NCBI RefSeq assembly: GCF_025562715.2
Contig: NZ_JAPFCC010000001.1
Location: forward strand, 4,516,501-4,580,500
Source of the DNA: Endozoicomonas gorgoniicola
GTDB taxonomy: Bacteria > Pseudomonadota > Gammaproteobacteria > Pseudomonadales > Endozoicomonadaceae
DNA: 64,000 nucleotides
Reading direction: 5' to 3'
In this document: in pieces, positions 34,657-43,317 of the stretch
Layout: every line of letters begins with the position of its first letter
How positions within the stretch are numbered: position 1 is the first letter of the stretch
Made by a program: the position numbers and the translations under genes
The notes under the pieces: generated by a model
What the model saw: the letters and a program-made list of their open reading frames with translations, nothing else
Database searches by the model: none
What the model was told of the DNA's origin: nothing

Positions 34657-35520
34657 ATGAAAGCGTTAATTATTACTGCTGAAGGGATTGAACAGCAATA
34701 TGTCACTCAGCAATTAATGGCTGCACTGGGCGATCAGGTATGTGGCATTGTTGTTGAACAACACAAAAAGAAACGAAGTGTTCTTGCGTCATTGAAACAT
34801 GGAATGAAACGTTATAATCCATTGGTGTTTTGTGAAAGAATCATCACCAAGTCATTACGCTCACTGATGCGGATAGATCATAAGCAGTTATCAATTCTAA
34901 AGAGTTATCTTGGTTCAATAAATAAGGAAGATTATATTCCAACCGACTTGCCGGTTTGTACTCCGTATTCGGCAAATAGTGCAGAAAGTATTGCTTTTAT
35001 TAAAGAACTCGCTCCCGATTATATTTTTGTTTATGGTACCGGCATTATTAAACAACAGGTCATCAGTTTAGCAAAGTCATCAATACTGAATTTACATACT
35101 GGGATTTCACCCTATTATCGCGGCTGCTCATGTGCATTCTGGCCTTTATATAACAGAGAACCCCACATGGTAGGAGCGACAGTCCATCAATGCTCTCTGG
35201 AAGTAGATGGTGGCGATATCTACGGTCGAGCCAGCGTAAAAATCACTGCGCAGGATGATCATCACACGGCGTTCGCAAAGTCAGTAAAAGTTGGGGCCGG
35301 GTTATACGCTGCGGTGGCAAAAAAATTACTTCAGGGTGAAGCAGTCAAGACCATCAGGCAAGATATGAGTATCGGTAAAGAGTATCAGTTTAAACACCGA
35401 ACGATATTGCATGATATAAAATTGCTTGCTTATATTTTCCGTGGCGGGCTGCAAAAGACCCTCCGGGGAATAGAACATAAACCACTTCCTTTTAATGACT
35501 TCAATATCAGTGAGGAATAG
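34657..35520 (+). CDS. Formyltransferase-family enzyme (methionyl-tRNA formyltransferase-like)
   Basis: 287 residues with a formyltransferase catalytic core: LNLHTGISPYYRG contains the N-x-H-x-G-x-S-x-x-x-x-G motif, and LEVDGGDI supplies the expected aspartate. The C-terminal tRNA-binding domain of Fmt is absent, so the substrate is more likely a sugar nucleotide or another amine, as in formyltransferases of surface-polysaccharide clusters. It overlaps or nearly abuts the polysaccharide deacetylase gene (start 35525), which suggests a two-gene operon acting on one glycan. AT-rich composition suggests transfer. Confidence 0.8.
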   Translation: MKALIITAEGIEQQYVTQQLMAALGDQVCGIVVEQHKKKRSVLASLKHGMKRYNPLVFCERIITKSLRSLMRIDHKQLSILKSYLGSINKEDYIPTDLPVCTPYSANSAESIAFIKELAPDYIFVYGTGIIKQQVISLAKSSILNLHTGISPYYRGCSCAFWPLYNREPHMVGATVHQCSLEVDGGDIYGRASVKITAQDDHHTAFAKSVKVGAGLYAAVAKKLLQGEAVKTIRQDMSIGKEYQFKHRTILHDIKLLAYIFRGGLQKTLRGIEHKPLPFNDFNISEE

Positions 35521-35524
35521 TGCA

Positions 35525-36580
35525 GTGTTAAATCGATCTATCATTTTTGCTACTGATTTATTTGGCACAATACTATGTAAATCGGATTTTAATTCTCATG
35601 TACGAAAAGATAATGATATACGAACCGTCTTTTATCATGGCATTGGTATGAAATCAGCGCCCTGTATGACCTATTTAAATGATGAGATTTCAGAGCAGGC
35701 ATTTACACGTCAGTTGGATTATTTAACTCGTCATTACACGGTCTTATCCTTGCAGGAAGCGATAAAGCTTATTGAAAATAATGAGCTACCTCAGGACAAG
35801 CCTGTCTGTACAATATCTTTTGATGATGGGCTGAAATCGGTTTACACAAAAGCATTCCCCATACTCAAACAAAAAGGGGTTTTATTTGATGTATTTCTCA
35901 ATACAGCCGTAGTCGATAACAATCAGCTTTTATGGCTACACGAACTGAATTATTTGCTAAGCAATTTTGGGGCAATTGAAACATCCAAAGCATTTAACAA
36001 ATATATTGAAAACAACATAGAAAAAGCACCTTCAAATGCCAGGGGTATTGAAATATGGTGTCGCCAGCATTGTGAGTACCTATATGAAAATAAACTTCTG
36101 GCCACTCTTTTCAGACATTTCAATTTAGATGCAACTGCCATTGCGCAAGAGCAGCAAATGTACCTTACCTGGCAACAAGTCGATGAAATGAGTCAGTATG
36201 GTGCAGGCTTCTATTCACATACACACCAGCATCATCCTTTAAATGCTTTTTCAGGGACCGAACATGCCGAACGGGAGATTACGCTGGCACGGGACATCAT
36301 GATGCAACACGGCAAAAGTGGCGACTTCGTTAGTTTTCCATTTGGCATGGAAGTCGATTATGGCAAGGCGAATATTCATAATGCCCTGCAAGCAGGTCAT
36401 AAATATGCCGTTGAAGTGGGGGATGGTATAAATTCCAGAGAAAGAATCCTTGAGCAGCGGATCATGTCTCGTGTCGAACTGGGAAATGTTTCCGGTGATG
36501 ATGGTCATTTATATTCTGCGATAGAACTGCGACCTGTGATAAAAAGTCGGTTAAAAGCGATCAAAGGCTGGCTACGGTAA
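35525..36580 (+). CDS. Polysaccharide deacetylase (NodB/CE4 family)
   Basis: About 351 residues. The NodB metal and base residues are visible in TISFDDGLKSVY (Asp-Asp) and SHTHQHHPL (His-x3-His type). The deacetylase fold removes N- or O-acetyl groups from glycans. GTG 35525 is preferred because GAGGA lies 8 nt upstream. The frame is open to ATG 35495, which would overlap the formyltransferase gene by 26 bp. There is no obvious signal peptide, so it may act in the cytoplasm on a lipid-linked or nucleotide sugar. It is paired with the preceding formyltransferase gene. Confidence 0.82.
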   Translation: MLNRSIIFATDLFGTILCKSDFNSHVRKDNDIRTVFYHGIGMKSAPCMTYLNDEISEQAFTRQLDYLTRHYTVLSLQEAIKLIENNELPQDKPVCTISFDDGLKSVYTKAFPILKQKGVLFDVFLNTAVVDNNQLLWLHELNYLLSNFGAIETSKAFNKYIENNIEKAPSNARGIEIWCRQHCEYLYENKLLATLFRHFNLDATAIAQEQQMYLTWQQVDEMSQYGAGFYSHTHQHHPLNAFSGTEHAEREITLARDIMMQHGKSGDFVSFPFGMEVDYGKANIHNALQAGHKYAVEVGDGINSRERILEQRIMSRVELGNVSGDDGHLYSAIELRPVIKSRLKAIKGWLR

Positions 36581-36680
36581 TTGACAGTCGTTGTGCGTAA
36601 TCCGTTGTTCATTATGCTCACTATTACTTTTCCGCTCAGTTATAATTCAGGCTGTTTCTGAATTAACCACTGTCATACAA

Positions 36681-37445
36681 ATGCGTAATCCCCGAATTTA
36701 TTTTCCCCAGCCTATGAGTGCTGGCGCAATGGTTGAGTTGACCGACAGCGCGGCAAACCATGTCGGTAAAGTTCTGCGAATGAAACCTCAGGACTCCCTG
36801 ATATTGTTCGACGGCGAAGGTTCTGCCTATCAGGGGAAAGTTGAGTCCGTCAGTAAAAAAAGTGTGACGGTGATGCTTGAGCATCCCATTGAAAAGACAA
36901 ATGAATCGCCGTTGTCGATTCATCTGGGTCAGAGTCTTAGTCGTGGAGAACGCATGGATTATGCGATTCAGAAGGCGACAGAGGTGGGCGTTACGGAAAT
37001 AACACCGCTGTTCAGTGAGCGCTGTGAAGTCAAACTGAACAAGGAACGGCTGGAAAAACGTTTACGACACTGGCAACAGGTAGCCATCAGTGCCTGTGAG
37101 CAATGTGGCAGAAATCGTGTGCCAGTGATACACCCAGCCGTTTCTGTGGATGAATGGATCACGCAGCAGGCTTCGGATTTGAAGTTTGTGTTGCATCACC
37201 GCACAGAGCGCAGGCTGGAAGGCTATGATCAGCCGGCATCGGTTTCCCTTCTGATTGGTCCTGAAGGTGGGCTGACGGTTGATGAAATAGGGCGTGCGGA
37301 GCAAAATGGTTTCAATGCGCTGGCCCTGGGGCCAAGGGTCTTGCGCACTGAAACCGCACCGGTTTCAGCCATTACACTGATGCAGTATCTGTGGGGTGAT
37401 GTTCGGGGTGACATCCGGGGAGACGTCCGGGGAGAGAATGAGTAA
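36681..37445 (+). CDS. rsmE: 16S rRNA m3U1498 methyltransferase
   Basis: 254 residues, a SPOUT-family enzyme methylating U1498 of 16S rRNA with SAM. Signatures: IYFPQPMSAGAMVELTDSA near the start, RGERMDYAIQKATEVGV, and the knot region LLIGPEGGLTVDEI with ALGPRVLRTETA. ATG 36681 gives the family N-terminus; the open frame further upstream lacks homology. The C-terminus carries an unusual GDVRG-type tandem tail encoded by 12-bp repeats. The last 74 bp overlap the convergent chpC gene. Confidence 0.94.
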   Translation: MRNPRIYFPQPMSAGAMVELTDSAANHVGKVLRMKPQDSLILFDGEGSAYQGKVESVSKKSVTVMLEHPIEKTNESPLSIHLGQSLSRGERMDYAIQKATEVGVTEITPLFSERCEVKLNKERLEKRLRHWQQVAISACEQCGRNRVPVIHPAVSVDEWITQQASDLKFVLHHRTERRLEGYDQPASVSLLIGPEGGLTVDEIGRAEQNGFNALALGPRVLRTETAPVSAITLMQYLWGDVRGDIRGDVRGENE

Positions 37446-37884
37446 GGCTCTTAAGCTTTTCATCAACCAGCTCAAGATCTGGAATGCAGGCGGGTAGCTG
37501 ATTAACAATGACCTGCGCCTTTTCTGCAGCACCAGCCTCTGCTTCGGTCGTTTGAATGTCGGAAAACAGCAGTTCAAGCGACCGGGGCAGCCCCTGTATA
37601 ACCATCCCATAGAACGGAGTTTCTGACCCTTCTGACAGGGTGTTGAAAATAGCCAGTTTGGCGCTGGCTGAAAATTCAGCACACCGTCGCTGGTTCAGGC
37701 GTTCAAAAACAATCAGGGGGATTTGTTGCCCGCGCCAGAGGATATCCCCCGGATACCAGTCTTCAGAATGGCTTTTACCAGTGGGTCGGGTGTAGTCGAT
37801 GATGTCCACCACACACACCGCAGGCACCAGTAATGGCTTTTGTTGCATGGGAATCAGCAGCGACGAAAGGGTTCTGGTATTCAT
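37372..37884 (-). CDS. chpC: ChpC-like CheW-domain protein
   Basis: 170 residues with a CheW-type adaptor fold (LLVPAVCVVDIIDYTRP near the start, GDILWRGQQIPLIVFE in the middle). In Pseudomonas the Pil-Chp cluster ends with chpC, an accessory CheW that can couple additional receptors to the ChpA kinase. It is the last gene of the minus-strand run here and starts 24 bp after chpA. Its 3' end overlaps rsmE by 74 bp in antisense, an unusually long convergent overlap. Confidence 0.8.
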   Translation of the reverse strand: MNTRTLSSLLIPMQQKPLLVPAVCVVDIIDYTRPTGKSHSEDWYPGDILWRGQQIPLIVFERLNQRRCAEFSASAKLAIFNTLSEGSETPFYGMVIQGLPRSLELLFSDIQTTEAEAGAAEKAQVIVNQLPACIPDLELVDEKLKSLTHSLPGRLPGCHPEHHPTDTASV

Positions 37885-37908
37885 CAGAGTTTAAACCTCT
37901 TACTCATA

Positions 37909-40900
37909 TCAGGCGTTCAACGGTTGATGGGCATAATACTGGTTGACTCTGAACTGGCGAATCAGTGCCGCCGGGTCAATAACAATCACAACCCGACCAT
38001 CACCCAGAATCGTGGCACCCTTCACACCAGACAAGGTGGCAAACTGAGGACCAGGATTTTTGCTGACAATGTCCCTTCTGCCAATCAGCTCATCCACCTG
38101 CAGGGCGTATTTCTGTCCACCCCGGTCAAGCAGAACCATATGACAAGAGGCTTCCCGAATCTCTGGTGCTGTATTACCGGTCAGTTGTCCCAGAGTTAGC
38201 ACCTGATACTCTTCCCCTGCGAACTCAAGAGGCAGTAAGTCCTGAAAGCAGCTTAACAGAGTGTTTGCTGCAATGGTGGTGACGCCAGCAATAGATTGCA
38301 GAGGTAAGGCGTACAGGCTATCACCGGCCTGTACCACCAGAACACGGTGCATTGACAGGGTAAAGGGCAGCCTGAGCCTGAAGCAGCAGCCTTTACCACG
38401 GGTGCTTTCAATTTGCATACTGCCGCCCATCTGTCTTATTTCTGTGTTGACCCTGTCCAGCCCAACACTATGGGCTGAGGTGTCAGTGGTAGAGAAACCA
38501 GGCTCAAGAATTAACTGAATCAGGTCGGAATCAGGTAGCTGGTCATCGGGTGCGATCAGGTGCATTTCCACAGCTTTTGTCTGAATGGCATCGACATCAA
38601 TACCTTCTCCATCGTCGTGTAACTCCAGAACAATCTCTGCACCTTCTCTTTTAACCACCAGTTCCAGCTGCCCGGCTTCGGTTTTTCCTGTGGCTCTGCG
38701 ATCATCAGCGTCTTCAATGCTGTGACTGATTGCATGACGAATCAGATACTCAAGCGGTGAAAGAATCCGATCCAGCATGGTTCGATCCATTTCACCTTCT
38801 GCATTTTGAACGTTCAGCTTTACAGTTTTTTTCAGCTCTTCAGAAACCTGTGCTGTTATTTTTTTCAGCCTTGGCAGCAAGCGGGCAAACGACACCATTC
38901 GTGCCTGTATCAGTTTGTCCTGCAGCTGAATTTGTGTCCTGGACTGCTGCAGAAGGAGGGATTCGGTTTCACTGTTCTTGTCTGAAACAGCCAGCCGAAG
39001 GTCGGCAAGGTCTGTGGCTGACTCCATCAGTGAGTGCGACAGCTGAGTAAGCCCGGAGTAACGATCCATCTCCAGCGGATCAAAATCGGACGTGTGCTGT
39101 TCGCCTTCATAGCGGGACAGAATTTGAGTCTGGGTTTCCAGATCCAGGCGCCTTAACTGCTCCGTGAGCCGGCTGATGGTGGTTTCCATTTCATCCAGAG
39201 TATGACGGATTTCAGTCACTTCCTGCTCAATACGGGAGCGAGTAATGCTGGACTCACCTGAGAGGTTGATAAGGTGTTCAAATAACTCTGCAGAGACCCG
39301 AACCATCTCCCGGTTTTGTTTTAATTGTCGGGATACGGGTGAAGCGTGCGCGTCCTGTTGTATATCACCGGGTGGTTCGTCAACCGATGGTTGGGCAAGA
39401 TAATCGGGCAGATGATGAACTTCATCTGTCGTCAGAAATTCAGGTTCAACGGTTAACGCTTCAGGCTTATCGCCCGTCGCATTTTGATGTTGCGCCTGCC
39501 ATTCATTCAGTTTTTGTATATAAATGAAAGCGTCCGGAACAGGCTGATCTGCCTTAAGAGCCTGAAGCATCTGGTCAATATGGTTGTGGGAAGCCTGCAT
39601 TAAGCCCAGGGGGATATCGGCTGTCCATGTTTGTCTGGTGAACAGCCGGGAAGCAATTAACTCGTAGACGCCCTCCAGGGCATGGCTGAGGTCTGCCAGA
39701 TCAGGCTGCTCTGACATTCGCGCACCGCCTTTTAATGAATGCAGCAGACGCTGAAGTTCTTTGACGGGTTCCGGACTGGATGTTTCCTTAATCCAGTTTT
39801 TCAGAGCCTGGTGGGCATCTTCGCTGATCTCAAAAGCTTCATCGAGGAACAGGTCCAGCAGTTCTATTTCTTCAACTTCAATGTTGTGTTGAATAGGGTG
39901 GTCCGCAGCTGCTTTTACTGGCTCTTCATGCCTTTCCTCTTCATGCAGGAGCAGCGCTTCCAGGGCATGACGGAGCCCCGTGAAAACGGCCTGAGAGGGT
40001 TCGGGTGTCTGCTGTCCTGCCGTCTGGTTGAGCATATTCAGTAATGCGTCGAAACCGTTTGTCAGTGGTTTTACCAGTGGCTCTGGAAGAGTCGTTGCAT
40101 GCGAATCCAGGTAGTTGCAGATGTCTTTTAAAATATCACTCAGTTCGGCAACGGGTTGCAGCTGCTGTTCCCGGCAGCGCTGACCCAGTGTGTCCAGATC
40201 TTTCAGCAACCGCTTCAGCTGAGAATGGTCAATGCCCTGCTGCCAGAGTTCAGGCAAGGTATCTGCCAGCAGCAGATACTCAAGCCCTTCAGCAGGCAGG
40301 AGGCGTTTCCCAGACTGGGCTTCGGACTGTGGAATAAGCTGTTGATGCAGTATATCCAGCCATGAAAGATAACCGTCACTGTCCAGGTATAACTCTGTCG
40401 GATTGTCAATGAGCTGGTTAAGGGCGTCAGCGATTAGCAGACAGCCTTCCTGCAGCGTTCGGGTTACTTCCTCATCAGCGGGAACATTGTGGCTTTTGAA
40501 CTCTTTAACATGGTATTCCAGAGCATTAACCAGCTGTGCCAGCGTATCAAACCCGGACATTTGGGTAATACCCTTGAGGGTATGCAAAGCCCTATGGACG
40601 CTGTCACTAATCTGTAGAGGGTTGCCAGTGTTCCGGACGTTGTTAATGAACGTTTGAATGGTCTCCAGATGATCTCTGGCTTCAGTCTGGAATACCGTCA
40701 GGAGTTGATCTTCGTCGGAGGTAATACCCGTCGTTTCAAGCTGCTGTGGCGGTATTAATCCGACGGGTTCAGGCTGGTCGCTGATCACTTCTCCGAACTG
40801 GACTGCAATACTGTTATCGTCGTCTTCCTCAGGCGCATCGGGGTGTTCTGGTGCCAGATACTGTTCACCGTTAGCCAGGGCATCTGCCATTTCCATGCAG

Positions 40901-43251
40901 ACCAGTACATCAGGAGTCAGAAGCTCGTTATCCTGGATGTAATCGTCCAGCAATGCCGGAAGCATGTTATTGGCTCTGGCAATCAGGTTCAGCATATCCG
41001 GATTAAATGCTGTGGTACCCTCAATCAGGCGATTGAGCATATTCTCAATCGACCAGGCCAGTTCGCCAATGACATTGGCTTCAACCATACGCCCACTGCC
41101 TTTCAGAGTATGAAATGATCGTCGTATATCAGACAGTATCGCCGGTTGCCGGTCTGCGGATGACTGCCACTGGGGGATAAGACTCGCCAGTTGTGCCTGA
41201 ACGTCACTTGCTTCTTCCCTGAAAACCTCCAGCAAATCTTCATCGATCAGGCCTGTTGTTGCTGGCTCTGCCCTGTGTTTTTCAGGGGTGAACTCTATAG
41301 CACTATCCAGATCCTCAGGTAACTCAGGCAAAGACTCTGGCAGTTCTTCCTGTGGGTCATCAATCTGGAAAACAGCTTTTGATGAACGTTTGGGTTCAGT
41401 CGTGTCCTGTTCAATCTCAACCAGCGTCAGGTTGTCGGAGGTAAAAGCAGAGAGGTTATTCTCTACAGGTTCCGGAGTATAAGTTGCTATTCCGACCGGA
41501 CCGGGAGTGACTGGAACTTCCAGCAGTTTCGACAGGCTTTCCTGAGCCGTTTCCAGAATGGTATCGGAATGGCCGGTGCCAGGATCGGCGAGTCGATCCA
41601 GATAGTATTCGATGGCAGTAACAACCTCTGCAGTATTCTCAAGCGCTTGTTTGTCAGGCAGGTTCCCCGGGTTTTCTATCCACTGGCTATTTATAAAGTC
41701 TGCACATTGACGGATAACGTCGGCAGCACTGGTAAAAGGGGTCATCCCAAGACCACCATAAGCGATTTGCAGAAGATCGCAGGCATTTCGCAGATAACTC
41801 TGGTCGAACTGATGGTCTACATACTCAGTAATGGCATCTTTGGTTTGTTCCAGGTTCTCACGCGTTTGTTCTATGACGGTGACAAATGCTTCATTCAGCA
41901 GAGGTGTTGAATCAGCCTGTTGTCCGTTGGCAAACTGATGAAGAACGGTTTCCAGTTTCAACAGTCCTGTTGCGATAGCCATAAGTGCCGTTTCGGCATC
42001 GCTACCCCGGGAGCTGAGTCTGGATTCAATCACATCATGAAGCTGTTGTTTAAATTGCAGAACCTGTTGCCCCTGCTCTTCCAGCCCCAGCATCGACAGA
42101 GTGCCGCTCACCTGCTGAATAATCGGGAGCTGGTTCTGGAGGATCAATGGGTCTGGCTCAGTAGCCAGCAGGTACAGGTCAAAGGCATCTTTGATGCCTG
42201 CCAGTTCATCATTCAAAGCTTGCATGACGGAGGGGGCTGCTTCGTTTCCAACAAAGGTGTTGCCTTCACTGTTATTCAGTGCTTCATGAAGTTTGTAGCG
42301 AGCTTTCATGGCACTGCCAAAGCTTCCATCGTCATCAGACAGGGCAATAAAATACAGTAATCCCCTGAATAACTGGTCGTCGGGTGTTGTATTGATAAAC
42401 GACGGCCCTTTGATAACAAAAGATCTAAGCTGCAGGTCTACGGATCGAAGAAGATTGGTGATGTGCAGGGTTTGCTTAATGCTGTCATTCTGTAAACCTT
42501 CGACCAGAGCAATACAGGCTTCCCATAATGGACTCAGGGGGGCATCCCAGCATAGGTTCTGCAGTTTGGCGAAGATACGAGCCATAACTTGCAACTGTTG
42601 TTCTCTGTGCTGTTCACGGAGATAGGCAGCCAGTACAACCTGATATTTCTGTCGTATTTTAGGTAACAGGCTAGTGAGACCGGACTGTTTCAGCTTCTGG
42701 ATCTGTTCATCACTGAGAGAAGGGGGAAAGCCGGATATTGGTGGATAGAAAAAGACAGCTCTGGATAATGCGTCTGCGCCGCGCAGGCTGCGCATTTTAT
42801 TAATTAATGGCAGCAGGGGCATTGGACGGTCCATGCCGGAATGAACCGCCTGTTCTATATAGGCGGGGAGCTGCAGAATCGACTGCATCAGGCATTCGTG
42901 AACAACATCCAGATCCTGAACCGCTTTGCGACTCAGCGCCTCCAGCAGCTTTTTTAGCTCTTCTGCAAGCAGCGTTGCACCAACCTGTTGCAGCATTTTC
43001 AGAGTATTGTGAACCTGTCCGACCCGGTTCAGACAGGCTTCAAGGTGTGTTGGGTTGCCAGGGTCGCTCAGGTGCCTTTCCAGTGCCTGACGCGCTTCTG
43101 TCAGAACGCTGTTTATTTCCCCCCTGACACCGCCAGGTCCAGCATGGTTCTCGATAGCGCTCTTATCAGGAAGGCTCTTATCAAGATGGCTCTTATCAAG
43201 ATGGCTCTTATCAAGATAGTTATTATCGGCATAGCCCTGTTGTTCTGCCAT
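37909..43251 (-). CDS. chpA: ChpA-type chemosensory histidine kinase of the Pil-Chp system
   Basis: 1780 residues from ATG 43251, chosen for GGAG 6-7 nt upstream; an upstream start at 43272 is weaker. Order: FimL-like N-terminal region, phosphotransfer domains with His near 714 (SFHTLKGSGRM), 890 (ALHTLKGITQM) and 1172 (LLHSLKGGARM), a dimerisation helix, an ATPase domain with DDGEGI, and a C-terminal CheW domain. Pseudomonas ChpA is longer and ends in a receiver domain, which is missing here. The N-box reads LIRHAISHSIE, with His where the Mg-binding Asn is expected, and the G2 loop reads SAHSVGLDRV where SGRGVG is usual. Kinase activity may therefore be altered. The N-terminus carries three 15-bp repeats encoding LDKSH-like pentapeptides. 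Confidence 0.9.
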   Translation of the reverse strand: MAEQQGYADNNYLDKSHLDKSHLDKSLPDKSAIENHAGPGGVRGEINSVLTEARQALERHLSDPGNPTHLEACLNRVGQVHNTLKMLQQVGATLLAEELKKLLEALSRKAVQDLDVVHECLMQSILQLPAYIEQAVHSGMDRPMPLLPLINKMRSLRGADALSRAVFFYPPISGFPPSLSDEQIQKLKQSGLTSLLPKIRQKYQVVLAAYLREQHREQQLQVMARIFAKLQNLCWDAPLSPLWEACIALVEGLQNDSIKQTLHITNLLRSVDLQLRSFVIKGPSFINTTPDDQLFRGLLYFIALSDDDGSFGSAMKARYKLHEALNNSEGNTFVGNEAAPSVMQALNDELAGIKDAFDLYLLATEPDPLILQNQLPIIQQVSGTLSMLGLEEQGQQVLQFKQQLHDVIESRLSSRGSDAETALMAIATGLLKLETVLHQFANGQQADSTPLLNEAFVTVIEQTRENLEQTKDAITEYVDHQFDQSYLRNACDLLQIAYGGLGMTPFTSAADVIRQCADFINSQWIENPGNLPDKQALENTAEVVTAIEYYLDRLADPGTGHSDTILETAQESLSKLLEVPVTPGPVGIATYTPEPVENNLSAFTSDNLTLVEIEQDTTEPKRSSKAVFQIDDPQEELPESLPELPEDLDSAIEFTPEKHRAEPATTGLIDEDLLEVFREEASDVQAQLASLIPQWQSSADRQPAILSDIRRSFHTLKGSGRMVEANVIGELAWSIENMLNRLIEGTTAFNPDMLNLIARANNMLPALLDDYIQDNELLTPDVLVCMEMADALANGEQYLAPEHPDAPEEDDDNSIAVQFGEVISDQPEPVGLIPPQQLETTGITSDEDQLLTVFQTEARDHLETIQTFINNVRNTGNPLQISDSVHRALHTLKGITQMSGFDTLAQLVNALEYHVKEFKSHNVPADEEVTRTLQEGCLLIADALNQLIDNPTELYLDSDGYLSWLDILHQQLIPQSEAQSGKRLLPAEGLEYLLLADTLPELWQQGIDHSQLKRLLKDLDTLGQRCREQQLQPVAELSDILKDICNYLDSHATTLPEPLVKPLTNGFDALLNMLNQTAGQQTPEPSQAVFTGLRHALEALLLHEEERHEEPVKAAADHPIQHNIEVEEIELLDLFLDEAFEISEDAHQALKNWIKETSSPEPVKELQRLLHSLKGGARMSEQPDLADLSHALEGVYELIASRLFTRQTWTADIPLGLMQASHNHIDQMLQALKADQPVPDAFIYIQKLNEWQAQHQNATGDKPEALTVEPEFLTTDEVHHLPDYLAQPSVDEPPGDIQQDAHASPVSRQLKQNREMVRVSAELFEHLINLSGESSITRSRIEQEVTEIRHTLDEMETTISRLTEQLRRLDLETQTQILSRYEGEQHTSDFDPLEMDRYSGLTQLSHSLMESATDLADLRLAVSDKNSETESLLLQQSRTQIQLQDKLIQARMVSFARLLPRLKKITAQVSEELKKTVKLNVQNAEGEMDRTMLDRILSPLEYLIRHAISHSIEDADDRRATGKTEAGQLELVVKREGAEIVLELHDDGEGIDVDAIQTKAVEMHLIAPDDQLPDSDLIQLILEPGFSTTDTSAHSVGLDRVNTEIRQMGGSMQIESTRGKGCCFRLRLPFTLSMHRVLVVQAGDSLYALPLQSIAGVTTIAANTLLSCFQDLLPLEFAGEEYQVLTLGQLTGNTAPEIREASCHMVLLDRGGQKYALQVDELIGRRDIVSKNPGPQFATLSGVKGATILGDGRVVIVIDPAALIRQFRVNQYYAHQPLNA
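43173..43217 (-). repeat. Three perfect 15-bp tandem repeats in chpA
   Basis: Three copies of GGCTCTTATCAAGAT (plus strand), followed by degenerate copies, encode repeating DKSHL pentapeptides just after the start of ChpA. The period is a multiple of three, so copy-number change would keep the frame. Confidence 0.9.
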
Positions 43252-43317
43252 GAACGGCTCCGTTAAAAGCAACCTTAGCGTATTGTTGTCAACGCATCGT
43301 TTTCAGCATTTTGTGAC

